Source: Alphaproteobacteria bacterium
Lineage (GTDB): Bacteria > Pseudomonadota > Alphaproteobacteria > UBA7887
NCBI GenBank assembly: GCA_028289725.1
Contig: JANQOH010000260.1
Location: 1-6,098, forward strand
Direction of reading: 5' to 3'
Length of the DNA stretch: 6,098 bases
Shown here: one piece after another, positions 1 through 5,348 of the stretch
How the letters are laid out: every line of letters starts with the position of its first letter
Numbering within the stretch: position 1 is the stretch's first letter
Notes under the pieces: generated by a model
What the model was told of the DNA's origin: nothing
Databases searched by the model: none
Seen by the model: the letters and a program-made list of their open reading frames with translations, nothing else
Made by a program: the position numbers and the translations under genes

Positions 1-9
1 GAAGAGTAG
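1..9 (+). CDS. 3' end of upstream gene, probably 30S ribosomal protein S16 (partial)
   Basis: The window opens with GAA GAG TAG, which would be two Glu codons and a stop, ending 12 nt before rimM. In most bacteria the gene immediately before rimM-trmD-rplS is rpsP (ribosomal protein S16), and alphaproteobacterial S16 often has a charged C-terminal tail, so rpsP is the likely identity. Only two codons are visible, so this rests on gene order and not on sequence homology. The same TAG is in frame with rimM and prevents rimM from starting further upstream. Confidence 0.35.
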   Translation, partial: EE

Positions 10-13
10 GACC

Positions 14-18
14 GGAGG
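14..18 (+). promoter_or_regulatory. Ribosome binding site of rimM (supports the GTG start)
   Basis: GGAGG lies 3 nt before the GTG at 22. The spacing is short, but this is the only strong Shine-Dalgarno match nearby. The in-frame stop at 7-9 leaves no upstream alternative, and any later start would remove the first beta strand of RimM. Confidence 0.6.
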
Positions 19-21
19 CGA

Positions 22-564
22 GTGGCGGACCGTTCCGAGGACACGGCCACTCACCGCATTTGTGTTGGCGCCATCGCCGGCGCCCATGGCGTCCGCGGCG
101 CCGTCCGGATCAAGACTTTTACCGAGGAACCGCGCGGCCTTGCCGCCTACGGCGGACTGACCGACGAGCGCGGCAACTCCATCGATATCGCGATCAAAGA
201 ACTCCGCGGCGACTTGGTGATTGCCGTGCTCTCCGGCGTCAAAGACCGGGAAGCGGCCCAAGCGCTCAAGGGCACGCGCCTCTATGTGCCGCGATCCGCG
301 CTCCCGGAGACCGGCACCGAAGAATTCTACCATGCTGATTTGGTTGGCCTCGCGGTCGAGACGGTGAATGGCAGTGCGTTCGGCACGGTCCAGGCCGTCC
401 ATGATTTTGGGGCTGGTGACGTGCTTGAAATCGCTGTTGGCCACCGGACCGTCATGGTGCCCTTTACCCGTGATGCCGTACCGGAAATTGATATCGGCGC
501 GCAGCGCGTGGTCATCGACCCGCCGCCGGGGCTACCCGGTTTCGAACCGGAGGATGGCACATGA
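22..564 (+). CDS. rimM: Ribosome maturation factor RimM
   Basis: RimM is a cytoplasmic assembly factor that binds S19 in the 30S head and helps mature the 3' domain of 16S rRNA. The 180-residue product is close to the usual length (about 180 in E. coli). The N-terminal beta-barrel domain starts with ICVGAIAGAHGVRGAVRI at residues 13-30. The C-terminal PRC-barrel domain starts around residue 100 with EEFYHADLVGLAV, whose Tyr-x-x-Asp-Leu-x-Gly pattern is the family hallmark, and continues through VMVPFTRDAVPEID and VVIDPPPGLP. The start is GTG at 22: an in-frame TAG at 7-9 blocks extension and no later start keeps the first strand. The stop overlaps the trmD start (ATGA), so the two are probably translationally coupled. 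It lies in the usual rpsP-rimM-trmD-rplS operon. The identification is secure. Confidence 0.96.
   Translation: MADRSEDTATHRICVGAIAGAHGVRGAVRIKTFTEEPRGLAAYGGLTDERGNSIDIAIKELRGDLVIAVLSGVKDREAAQALKGTRLYVPRSALPETGTEEFYHADLVGLAVETVNGSAFGTVQAVHDFGAGDVLEIAVGHRTVMVPFTRDAVPEIDIGAQRVVIDPPPGLPGFEPEDGT
549..553 (+). promoter_or_regulatory. Ribosome binding site of trmD inside the rimM 3' end
   Basis: GGAGG lies 7 nt before the trmD ATG at 561, wholly within the last codons of rimM. It is the best-placed Shine-Dalgarno in the window. Together with the ATGA overlap it suggests that ribosomes finishing rimM can reinitiate at trmD. Confidence 0.75.
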
Positions 565-1277
565 CCGAACCCTGGACCGCGACGGTCTTGACGCTGTTTC
601 CAGACATGTTCCCGGGCCCCCTTGGTCACAGCTTGGCGGGAACCGCGCTGCAAGAGGGCCGATGGCTGCTCGAAACAGTGGACATTCGCGATTTTGCGCG
701 CGATAAACACCGCTCCGTCGACGAAGCGCCGTTCGGCGGTGGTCCTGGTATGGTTATGCGGGCGGATGTCTTGGCTGCGGCAGTGGACGCGGCGGCATCT
801 CGTGCCGGTCCCGACCAGGTGAAGATTTGTCTAACCCCACGGGGCGTTCCGCTGACCCAAGCGCGAATTCGCGTGCTGGCGGAAGCCCCGGAACTCATGG
901 TCGTGTGCGGCCGGTTCGAGGGGATCGACCAACGGGTTATCGACGCCCGGGGCCTTGAAGAGGTCAGCTTGGGCGATTTTGTCCTGTCCGGGGGCGAAAT
1001 TGCCGCGATGGCTTTGATCGACGCGTGTGTCCGGCTCATGCCGGGCGTGATGGGCGACGAGACAGGGCTTGAGGAGGAGAGTTTCGAAGCGGGTCTGTTG
1101 GAATACCCGCACTATACGCGGCCCCGCCTTTGGGAAGGGCAAGCGGTACCGGACATATTGCTGTCGGGCCATCATGAAGAGATTGCGGCCTGGCGGCAGG
1201 AAGAGCGAAAGCGCGTAACGCGCGTTCGCCGGCCCGATCTGTGGCAAAGCTACCGGGCGGCGCGCGGCGTGGATTGA
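561..1277 (+). CDS. trmD: tRNA (guanine-N1)-methyltransferase TrmD
   Basis: TrmD is a SPOUT-class enzyme that uses S-adenosylmethionine to methylate N1 of G37 next to the anticodon in tRNAs for Leu, Pro and Arg, preventing +1 frameshifting. It acts as a cytoplasmic homodimer. The product has 238 residues, slightly shorter than the roughly 255 of E. coli. Motifs in order are LTLFPDMFPG (10-19), FGGGPGMVMR (58-67), LTPRGVPL (91-98), VVCGRFEGIDQRVID (114-128) and SLGDFVLSGGEIAAMALID (136-154). The last two form the knotted AdoMet site. LLEYPHYTRP (179-188) and VPDILLSGHHEEI follow. Arg158 aligns with catalytic Arg154 of E. coli. The position of the general base Asp169 holds Glu173 here, in EEESF, a conservative change. 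The ATG overlaps the rimM stop by 4 nt and has a strong GGAGG. Function is secure. Confidence 0.97.
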   Translation: MTEPWTATVLTLFPDMFPGPLGHSLAGTALQEGRWLLETVDIRDFARDKHRSVDEAPFGGGPGMVMRADVLAAAVDAAASRAGPDQVKICLTPRGVPLTQARIRVLAEAPELMVVCGRFEGIDQRVIDARGLEEVSLGDFVLSGGEIAAMALIDACVRLMPGVMGDETGLEEESFEAGLLEYPHYTRPRLWEGQAVPDILLSGHHEEIAAWRQEERKRVTRVRRPDLWQSYRAARGVD

Positions 1278-1298
1278 GTTTTGAATGGGACGACGGCC

Positions 1299-1745
1299 AT
1301 GAACATGATTGAACAGCTCGAAAGTGAGCAAATTGCGCGCCTCACGGAAGGGCGCGAGATTCCCGAGTTTGCGCCCGGCGATACCGTGCGCGTTAGCGTG
1401 CGTGTGGTCGAGGGCAGCCGGTCGCGGCTTCAGGCGTTCGAAGGCGTCTGCATCGCGCGCTCGAACAAGGGCGTCAATTCAAACTTCACCGTCCGCAAAC
1501 TGTCGTATGGCGAAGGCGTGGAACGCGTTTTTCCGGTCTTTTCGCCGTTGGTCGAAAAGATCGAAGTGATGCGCCGCGGCGACGTCCGTCGTGCCAAGCT
1601 CTATTATCTTCGGGGCCGTACTGGTAAGGCCGCGCGCATCTCCGAGAAGCGCGATGAGCGTCCGGCGCGCGGCACAAATAAGCCAGCTGCTTCGGAAGTG
1701 GCCAGCGCCGCACCGGCGGCAGACGCCGGCGAAAGCGAGAGCTAA
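1299..1745 (+). CDS. rplS: 50S ribosomal protein L19
   Basis: L19 sits at the 30S-50S interface of the large ribosomal subunit and contributes to intersubunit bridges. Core signatures are present in order: MNMIEQLESEQ at the N terminus, GDTVRVSVRVVEG (27-39), RLQAFEGVCIARSNKGVNSN (43-62), FTVRKLSYGEGVERVFPVFS (63-82), and RRAKLYYLRGRTGKAARI (97-114). After residue about 118 comes a tail of some 30 residues rich in Ala, Pro, Glu and Ser that is outside the conserved fold. I chose ATG 1299 (148 aa) because it reproduces the family N terminus. An upstream TTG at 1281 would add six residues with no homology value, and ATG 1305 would drop MN. The Shine-Dalgarno (GGGA, 1287-1290) is weak for so highly expressed a gene. 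It starts 21 nt after trmD and ends 12 nt before leuC. Confidence 0.95.
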   Translation: MNMIEQLESEQIARLTEGREIPEFAPGDTVRVSVRVVEGSRSRLQAFEGVCIARSNKGVNSNFTVRKLSYGEGVERVFPVFSPLVEKIEVMRRGDVRRAKLYYLRGRTGKAARISEKRDERPARGTNKPAASEVASAAPAADAGESES

Positions 1746-1757
1746 GCGGACCGCGCG

Positions 1758-3170
1758 ATGGCTGCGCCACGGACGCTTTTTGACAAGATTTGGGATAGCC
1801 ACCTGGTCGACACCCAGGACGATGGCACGTGCCTGATCTATATCGATCGGCACCTGGTCCACGAGGTGACGAGTCCGCAGGCATTTGAAGGCTTGCGCCA
1901 GACGGGACGCAAGGTGCGCCGGCCGGACGCGACGTTGGCGGTGGCGGACCACAATATCTCGACCATTGCCGCCGATCGGGCCGCCGGGATCGCGGACGAG
2001 ACTTCGCGCATTCAAGTCGAAACCTTGGTCGAGAACTGCGCCGCGTTTGGCGTGCCCTATTTCGAGGTCAACGATATACGCCAGGGTATCGTGCACATTA
2101 TCGGACCGGAGCAGGGCTTTACCTTGCCGGGCACCACGATCGTTTGCGGCGACAGCCATACCGCGACCCATGGCGCGTTTGGCGCGCTGGCGTTCGGTAT
2201 CGGCACCAGTGAAGTCGAGCATGTGCTCGCCACGCAAACGCTCTTGCAGCAGCGTCCCAAAAACATGCGCATCGCGGTGGACGGCGCACTGCCGGCTGGC
2301 GTCACCGCGAAGGACGTCATTCTGAGCATTATTGGGCGTATCGGCACCGCGGGCGGCACGGGGCACGTCATCGAATATACCGGTGAGGCAATCCGGTCTT
2401 TGTCCATGGAAGGGCGAATGACCGTCTGCAACATGTCGATCGAGGCCGGCGCGCGCGCTGGCCTGATCGCGCCCGATGACACGACGTTCGATTATCTCAA
2501 AGGCCGTCCGATGGCGCCGAAAGCGGGTGCGTGGGAACAGGCGGAAGCCTATTGGCGCACGTTGCCGAGCGACGATGGCGCGCGCTTTGACACCGACGTG
2601 CAAATGAACGCGGCGGATTTGGTGCCGCACGTCACGTGGGGCACCAGCCCGCAAGATACACTGCCGGTTACGGGCCGCGTACCGAACCCCGCTGATGAAG
2701 CGGACGAAGGGCGCCGTCAATCGATTGAGCGCTCGCTGGAGTATATGGCGCTGACACCCGGCACACCGCTCAATGAGGTCGCGATTGACCGCGTTTTTAT
2801 CGGCTCCTGCACCAATGGCCGGATTGAAGATCTACGCGCGGCGGCTGAGGTGGCGCGTGGCCGCAAAGTCGCGGACGGGGTCGGCGCGATGGTCGTACCG
2901 GGCTCCGGCTTGGTGAAGCATCAAGCGGAAGAAGAAGGGCTCGACAAAGTATTTCTGGAAGCCGGCTTCGAGTGGCGCGAGCCGGGATGCTCCATGTGTC
3001 TTGCGATGAACGCGGATCGTTTGGAGCCCGGCGAACGGTGTGCCTCAACCTCGAACCGAAATTTCGAAGGCCGGCAGGGTCGCGGCGGTCGGACTCATTT
3101 GGTTAGCCCGGCGATGGCGGCGGCCGCGGCCGTATCCGGACATCTCGCCGATGTACGCGACCTCACTTGA
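1758..3170 (+). CDS. leuC: 3-isopropylmalate dehydratase, large subunit
   Basis: LeuC with LeuD forms cytoplasmic isopropylmalate isomerase, which converts 2-isopropylmalate to 3-isopropylmalate via dehydration and rehydration in leucine synthesis. The 470-residue product matches the bacterial LeuC length (466 in E. coli). It starts with TLFDKIWDSHLV and contains the aconitase-family segments IVCGDSHTATHGAFGALAFG (128-147) and GTSEVEHVLATQTL (149-162). The three [4Fe-4S] ligands are Cys351 in FIGSCTNGRIEDL and Cys411 and Cys414 in EPGCSMCLAMN. The C-terminal substrate-site block ASTSNRNFEGRQGRGGRTHL (429-448) is intact. It starts 12 nt after rplS with only a weak purine-rich site (AAGCGGA), so it is probably cotranscribed with rplS. 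No Leu-rich leader precedes it. The paralogues aconitase and homoaconitase are less likely because of the length, the split small subunit and the leuDB neighbours. Confidence 0.97.
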   Translation: MAAPRTLFDKIWDSHLVDTQDDGTCLIYIDRHLVHEVTSPQAFEGLRQTGRKVRRPDATLAVADHNISTIAADRAAGIADETSRIQVETLVENCAAFGVPYFEVNDIRQGIVHIIGPEQGFTLPGTTIVCGDSHTATHGAFGALAFGIGTSEVEHVLATQTLLQQRPKNMRIAVDGALPAGVTAKDVILSIIGRIGTAGGTGHVIEYTGEAIRSLSMEGRMTVCNMSIEAGARAGLIAPDDTTFDYLKGRPMAPKAGAWEQAEAYWRTLPSDDGARFDTDVQMNAADLVPHVTWGTSPQDTLPVTGRVPNPADEADEGRRQSIERSLEYMALTPGTPLNEVAIDRVFIGSCTNGRIEDLRAAAEVARGRKVADGVGAMVVPGSGLVKHQAEEEGLDKVFLEAGFEWREPGCSMCLAMNADRLEPGERCASTSNRNFEGRQGRGGRTHLVSPAMAAAAAVSGHLADVRDLT

Positions 3171-3188
3171 TCGCGACGGATCGCACCT

Positions 3189-3194
3189 AAGGGA
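3189..3194 (+). promoter_or_regulatory. Ribosome binding site of leuD
   Basis: AAGGGA lies 6 nt before the leuD ATG at 3201, within the 30-nt leuC-leuD gap. It supports independent initiation of leuD at that ATG. Confidence 0.65.
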
Positions 3195-3200
3195 TTAGCT

Positions 3201-3812
3201 ATGCAACCGTTCACGAAACTCACCGGTGTGGCGGCGCCTCTGCCAATGATCAATGTCGACACGGACAAGATCATCCCGAAGCAATTCCTGAAAACGATCA
3301 AACGCACGGGCCTCGGCGCGCATTTGTTCAATGATATGCGCTACACGCCCGACGGCGCTGAGATTTCCGATTTCGTTCTCAACAGGCCGGCCTATCGCAG
3401 CGCGGAAGTCTTGATTGCCGACGACAATTTCGGTTGCGGCTCAAGCCGTGAGCACGCGCCTTGGGCGTTGCTCGATTTTGGTATTCGCTGCGTGATCGCA
3501 CCGAGCTTCGCGGACATCTTCTACAACAATTGTTTTAAAAACGGCATTTTGCCGATCACCCTACCGAAGGAACAGGTCGATGCCCTGATGGAGCAAGCGG
3601 AGCAAGGTTCCAATGCGCGGTTCACGGTCGATTTGGCGGCCGGCGAGATCACCGCGCCGGATGGCACGAGCTTCGCTTTCGAGATTGATCCTTTCAGGCG
3701 GCACTGCCTGCTCAACGGCCTGGACGATGTCGGGCTGACGATGGAAAAGAGCGCGAAAATCGAGAGTTACGAAGACTCGCAGAAATCGACGCAGCCGTGG
3801 CTCGTAAGCTAA
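3201..3812 (+). CDS. leuD: 3-isopropylmalate dehydratase, small subunit
   Basis: LeuD is the swivel-domain subunit that completes the isopropylmalate isomerase active site with LeuC. The 203-residue product is the normal length for the longer, proteobacterial type (201 in E. coli). Signatures are MINVDTDKIIPKQFLKTIKR (16-35), the substrate-binding loop DDNFGCGSSREHAPWALLDF (74-93), and APSFADIFYNNCFKNGILPI (100-119). The C-terminal block FEIDPFRRHCLLNGLDDVGL (160-179) is also typical. It begins 30 nt after leuC with a good Shine-Dalgarno, fitting roughly balanced production of the two subunits from one transcript. I see nothing unusual, and the motif match is unambiguous. Confidence 0.97.
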   Translation: MQPFTKLTGVAAPLPMINVDTDKIIPKQFLKTIKRTGLGAHLFNDMRYTPDGAEISDFVLNRPAYRSAEVLIADDNFGCGSSREHAPWALLDFGIRCVIAPSFADIFYNNCFKNGILPITLPKEQVDALMEQAEQGSNARFTVDLAAGEITAPDGTSFAFEIDPFRRHCLLNGLDDVGLTMEKSAKIESYEDSQKSTQPWLVS

Positions 3813-3840
3813 CGCGCCAGCGTCCGCAAAATTAGAGAAC

Positions 3841-3849
3841 GGAAAGGGG
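3841..3849 (+). promoter_or_regulatory. Ribosome binding site of leuB (tandem ATG starts)
   Basis: GGAAAGGGG lies 4 nt before the first ATG (3854) and 7 nt before the second (3857). The spacing slightly favours the second ATG, which would give MARNKK as the N terminus. The site sits in the 41-nt leuD-leuB gap, in which I see no terminator hairpin. Confidence 0.6.
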
Positions 3850-3853
3850 CACA

Positions 3854-4975
3854 ATGATGGCTCGCAACAAGAAATTGTTGCTGTTGCCGGGCGACGGTAT
3901 TGGTCCGGAGGTAATGGCGGAAGTCCGCCGCGTGATTGATTGGTTTGATAAGGAACGGGCGCTCGGTTTCGATATCGAGGAAGGCCTTGTGGGCGGTGCG
4001 TCCTACGATCAGCATGGCACGCCGTTGACTGACGGCACGATGGACTTGGCCTTGGAATGCGATGCGGTTTTGTTCGGCGCCGTCGGCGGTCCCAAGTGGG
4101 ATGACCTCGACTTCTCCGTTAAGCCGGAAAGGGGCCTATTGCGTCTGCGCAAGGACATGGACTTGTTCGCGAACTTGCGCCCGGCGGTTGTGTTTGGACC
4201 TCTCGCCGAAGCGTCGACCCTTAAGCCGGAGATCGTGCGCGGTCTCGACATTATGATCGTTCGCGAACTGACGGGCGGCATATATTTCGGCGAACCGCGC
4301 GGCGTCGAAACGCTGCCGGACGGAACGCGCCGCGGTGTGAACACCGAGGTTTATACGACCCCGGAGGTCGAGCGCGTGGGGCGTGTGGCGTTCGAGCTTG
4401 CCAAGAAGCGGCGCGGGCTTCTGCACTCCATTGAAAAAGCCAATGTGATGGAAAGCGGCTTGATGTGGCGTGAAGATATGCAGGCGCTGCATGATCGCGA
4501 ATTTTCGGATGTCGAGCTGCAGCACATGTACGCGGACAACGCGGCCATGCAGCTGGTGCGTGATCCGCAGCAATTCGATGTGATGGTGGCCGGCAACCTC
4601 TTCGGCGATATTCTGTCTGATTGCGCCGCCATGCTGACCGGTTCGCTTGGCATGTTGCCGTCGGCCAGCTTGGGCGCGGCGGATGAAACCGGCCGGCGTC
4701 AAGCGTTGTATGAGCCCGTGCACGGGTCTGCGCCCGATATCGCCGGCGAGGGCAAGGCGAACCCGATTGCCATGTTGACCAGTTACGCCATGATGCTGCG
4801 TTACTCGTTCGATATGCCGGAAGAGGCTGGGTTGGTCGAAACCGCCATCGACAATGTGCTCGCAGGCGGCCTGCGGACGGGCGACATTATGCAAACCGGC
4901 AAGGCGCGCGTGTCGACCAAGGTTATGGGCGAAGCGATCGTCGCGGAGCTCAATCAGGTGGCCGAAGCGGCCTAG
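3854..4975 (+). CDS. leuB: 3-isopropylmalate dehydrogenase
   Basis: LeuB oxidises 3-isopropylmalate with NAD+ and a divalent metal, giving after decarboxylation 2-oxoisocaproate, the direct precursor of leucine. The 373-residue product fits the family (about 360-370). Visible motifs are LLLLPGDGIGPEVM (8-21), GAVGGPKWD (75-83), LRLRKDMDLFANLRPAVVF (96-114) with substrate-binding Arg99 and Arg109, and RELTGGIYFG (137-146) with Arg137 and Tyr144. Lys195 lies in HSIEKANVM. Metal ligands are Asp228 (YADNAAMQL) and Asp252 and Asp256 (NLFGDILSD). The NAD loop is EPVHGSAPDIAG (287-298). The RELTGGIYFG and EPVHGSAPD motifs separate it from isocitrate and tartrate dehydrogenases. ATG 3857 is an equally good start, one codon later. 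It follows leuD by 41 nt, and its TAG stop overlaps that of the opposite-strand gene. leuA is not in the window. Confidence 0.97.
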   Translation: MMARNKKLLLLPGDGIGPEVMAEVRRVIDWFDKERALGFDIEEGLVGGASYDQHGTPLTDGTMDLALECDAVLFGAVGGPKWDDLDFSVKPERGLLRLRKDMDLFANLRPAVVFGPLAEASTLKPEIVRGLDIMIVRELTGGIYFGEPRGVETLPDGTRRGVNTEVYTTPEVERVGRVAFELAKKRRGLLHSIEKANVMESGLMWREDMQALHDREFSDVELQHMYADNAAMQLVRDPQQFDVMVAGNLFGDILSDCAAMLTGSLGMLPSASLGAADETGRRQALYEPVHGSAPDIAGEGKANPIAMLTSYAMMLRYSFDMPEEAGLVETAIDNVLAGGLRTGDIMQTGKARVSTKVMGEAIVAELNQVAEAA

Positions 4976-5304
4976 CTTTCGATTTGGTGGCGCGCGAGTT
5001 CGCTTCCGAGCTTGCCGCTCACCGCCAAGAAATACATTCGGAAATCGCTGATCAGCGACCAGAATGGATAGGTAAAGGTGGCCGGCTTGTTACGCTCAAT
5101 GAAGGCGTGCCCGATCCAGGCAAACGCGTAGCCTGAAACGACGGCCGCCACGGCGAACGGCCAGCTGGTGAAGATGATAGCGACGGCAAGGGTCGCAAGA
5201 CCGAGGGTCGTGCCCACATAATGGAGGGCACGGGTGCCGCGGCGGCGGTGTTCGCCAAGATAGTATGGCCAGAACTGGCGGTAGGTTTGAATGGTCTCAG
5301 CCAT
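4972..5304 (-). CDS. Mpo1-like / DUF962 family small membrane protein
   Basis: This 110-residue protein belongs by motif to the Mpo1 (formerly DUF962) family. Yeast Mpo1 is an Fe(II)-dependent dioxygenase that alpha-oxidises 2-hydroxy fatty acids; I know of no established role for the short bacterial homologues. The family pattern is clear: FWPYYLGEH (11-19), TRALHYVGTTLGL (24-36), GYAFAWIGHAFIERNKPATF (58-77), and YPFWSLISDFRMYF (79-92). His19, His28 and His66 are candidate metal ligands. Residues about 29-68 form two hydrophobic helices split at Trp48-Pro49, so an inner-membrane hairpin is likely. The length is usual for bacterial members. The ATG has GGAG 6 nt upstream (5311-5314 on the plus strand). 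It points against its neighbours: it converges on leuB with overlapping stop codons and diverges from asd across 44 bp. Function and substrate here are inferred only from the family. Confidence 0.88.
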   Translation of the reverse strand: MAETIQTYRQFWPYYLGEHRRRGTRALHYVGTTLGLATLAVAIIFTSWPFAVAAVVSGYAFAWIGHAFIERNKPATFTYPFWSLISDFRMYFLAVSGKLGSELARHQIES

Positions 5305-5348
5305 GGTTGTCTCCAGGCGTGACGAGCATGACGAAACGGTGACGCACG
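5305..5348. promoter_or_regulatory. 44-bp divergent intergenic region between the Mpo1-like gene and asd
   Basis: This gap separates two divergent start codons and contains the GGAG ribosome binding site of the minus-strand gene. It carries three TGACG copies at 5320-5324, 5329-5333 and 5340-5344, on the plus strand. I see no convincing -35/-10 pair in either direction. The asd Shine-Dalgarno is also poor; only a weak purine stretch is present before the ATG. Promoters for one or both genes probably extend into the neighbouring coding sequence, or asd may be reached by read-through from leuB. Confidence 0.4.

Noticed and set aside
1281..1298. TTG at 1281 as the rplS start
   Set aside because: The added residues do not match L19 N termini, while ATG 1299 gives the typical MNMIEQLESEQ start. 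The TTG also has no better ribosome binding site.
1707..1720. GCCGC-ACCG-GCGGC hairpin as an rplS terminator
   Set aside because: It lies within the rplS coding region, has only a 5-bp stem and is not followed by a T run. Termination there would precede the rplS stop codon.
1746..1757. Leucine attenuator or T-box ahead of leuC
   Set aside because: The gap is only 12 nt, and the preceding sequence codes for the L19 tail with no cluster of Leu codons and no terminator-antiterminator pair that I can see.
1479..2720. A 413-codon open frame on the minus strand across rplS and leuC
   Set aside because: Its codons are exactly in register with the sense codons of rplS and leuC, so its stops would correspond to sense TTA, CTA and TCA, which GC-rich genes rarely use. 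It starts at TTG, resembles no protein I know, and lies over two certain genes.
4136..4894. A 252-codon open frame on the minus strand inside leuB
   Set aside because: It has the same register effect opposite leuB codons. It has no recognisable motif and is wholly inside a well-identified gene.
5328..5342. Five-codon open frame (MTKR and stop) as a leader peptide for asd
   Set aside because: It has no Shine-Dalgarno, no runs of regulatory codons and no attenuator-like hairpins. Such a short frame is expected by chance.
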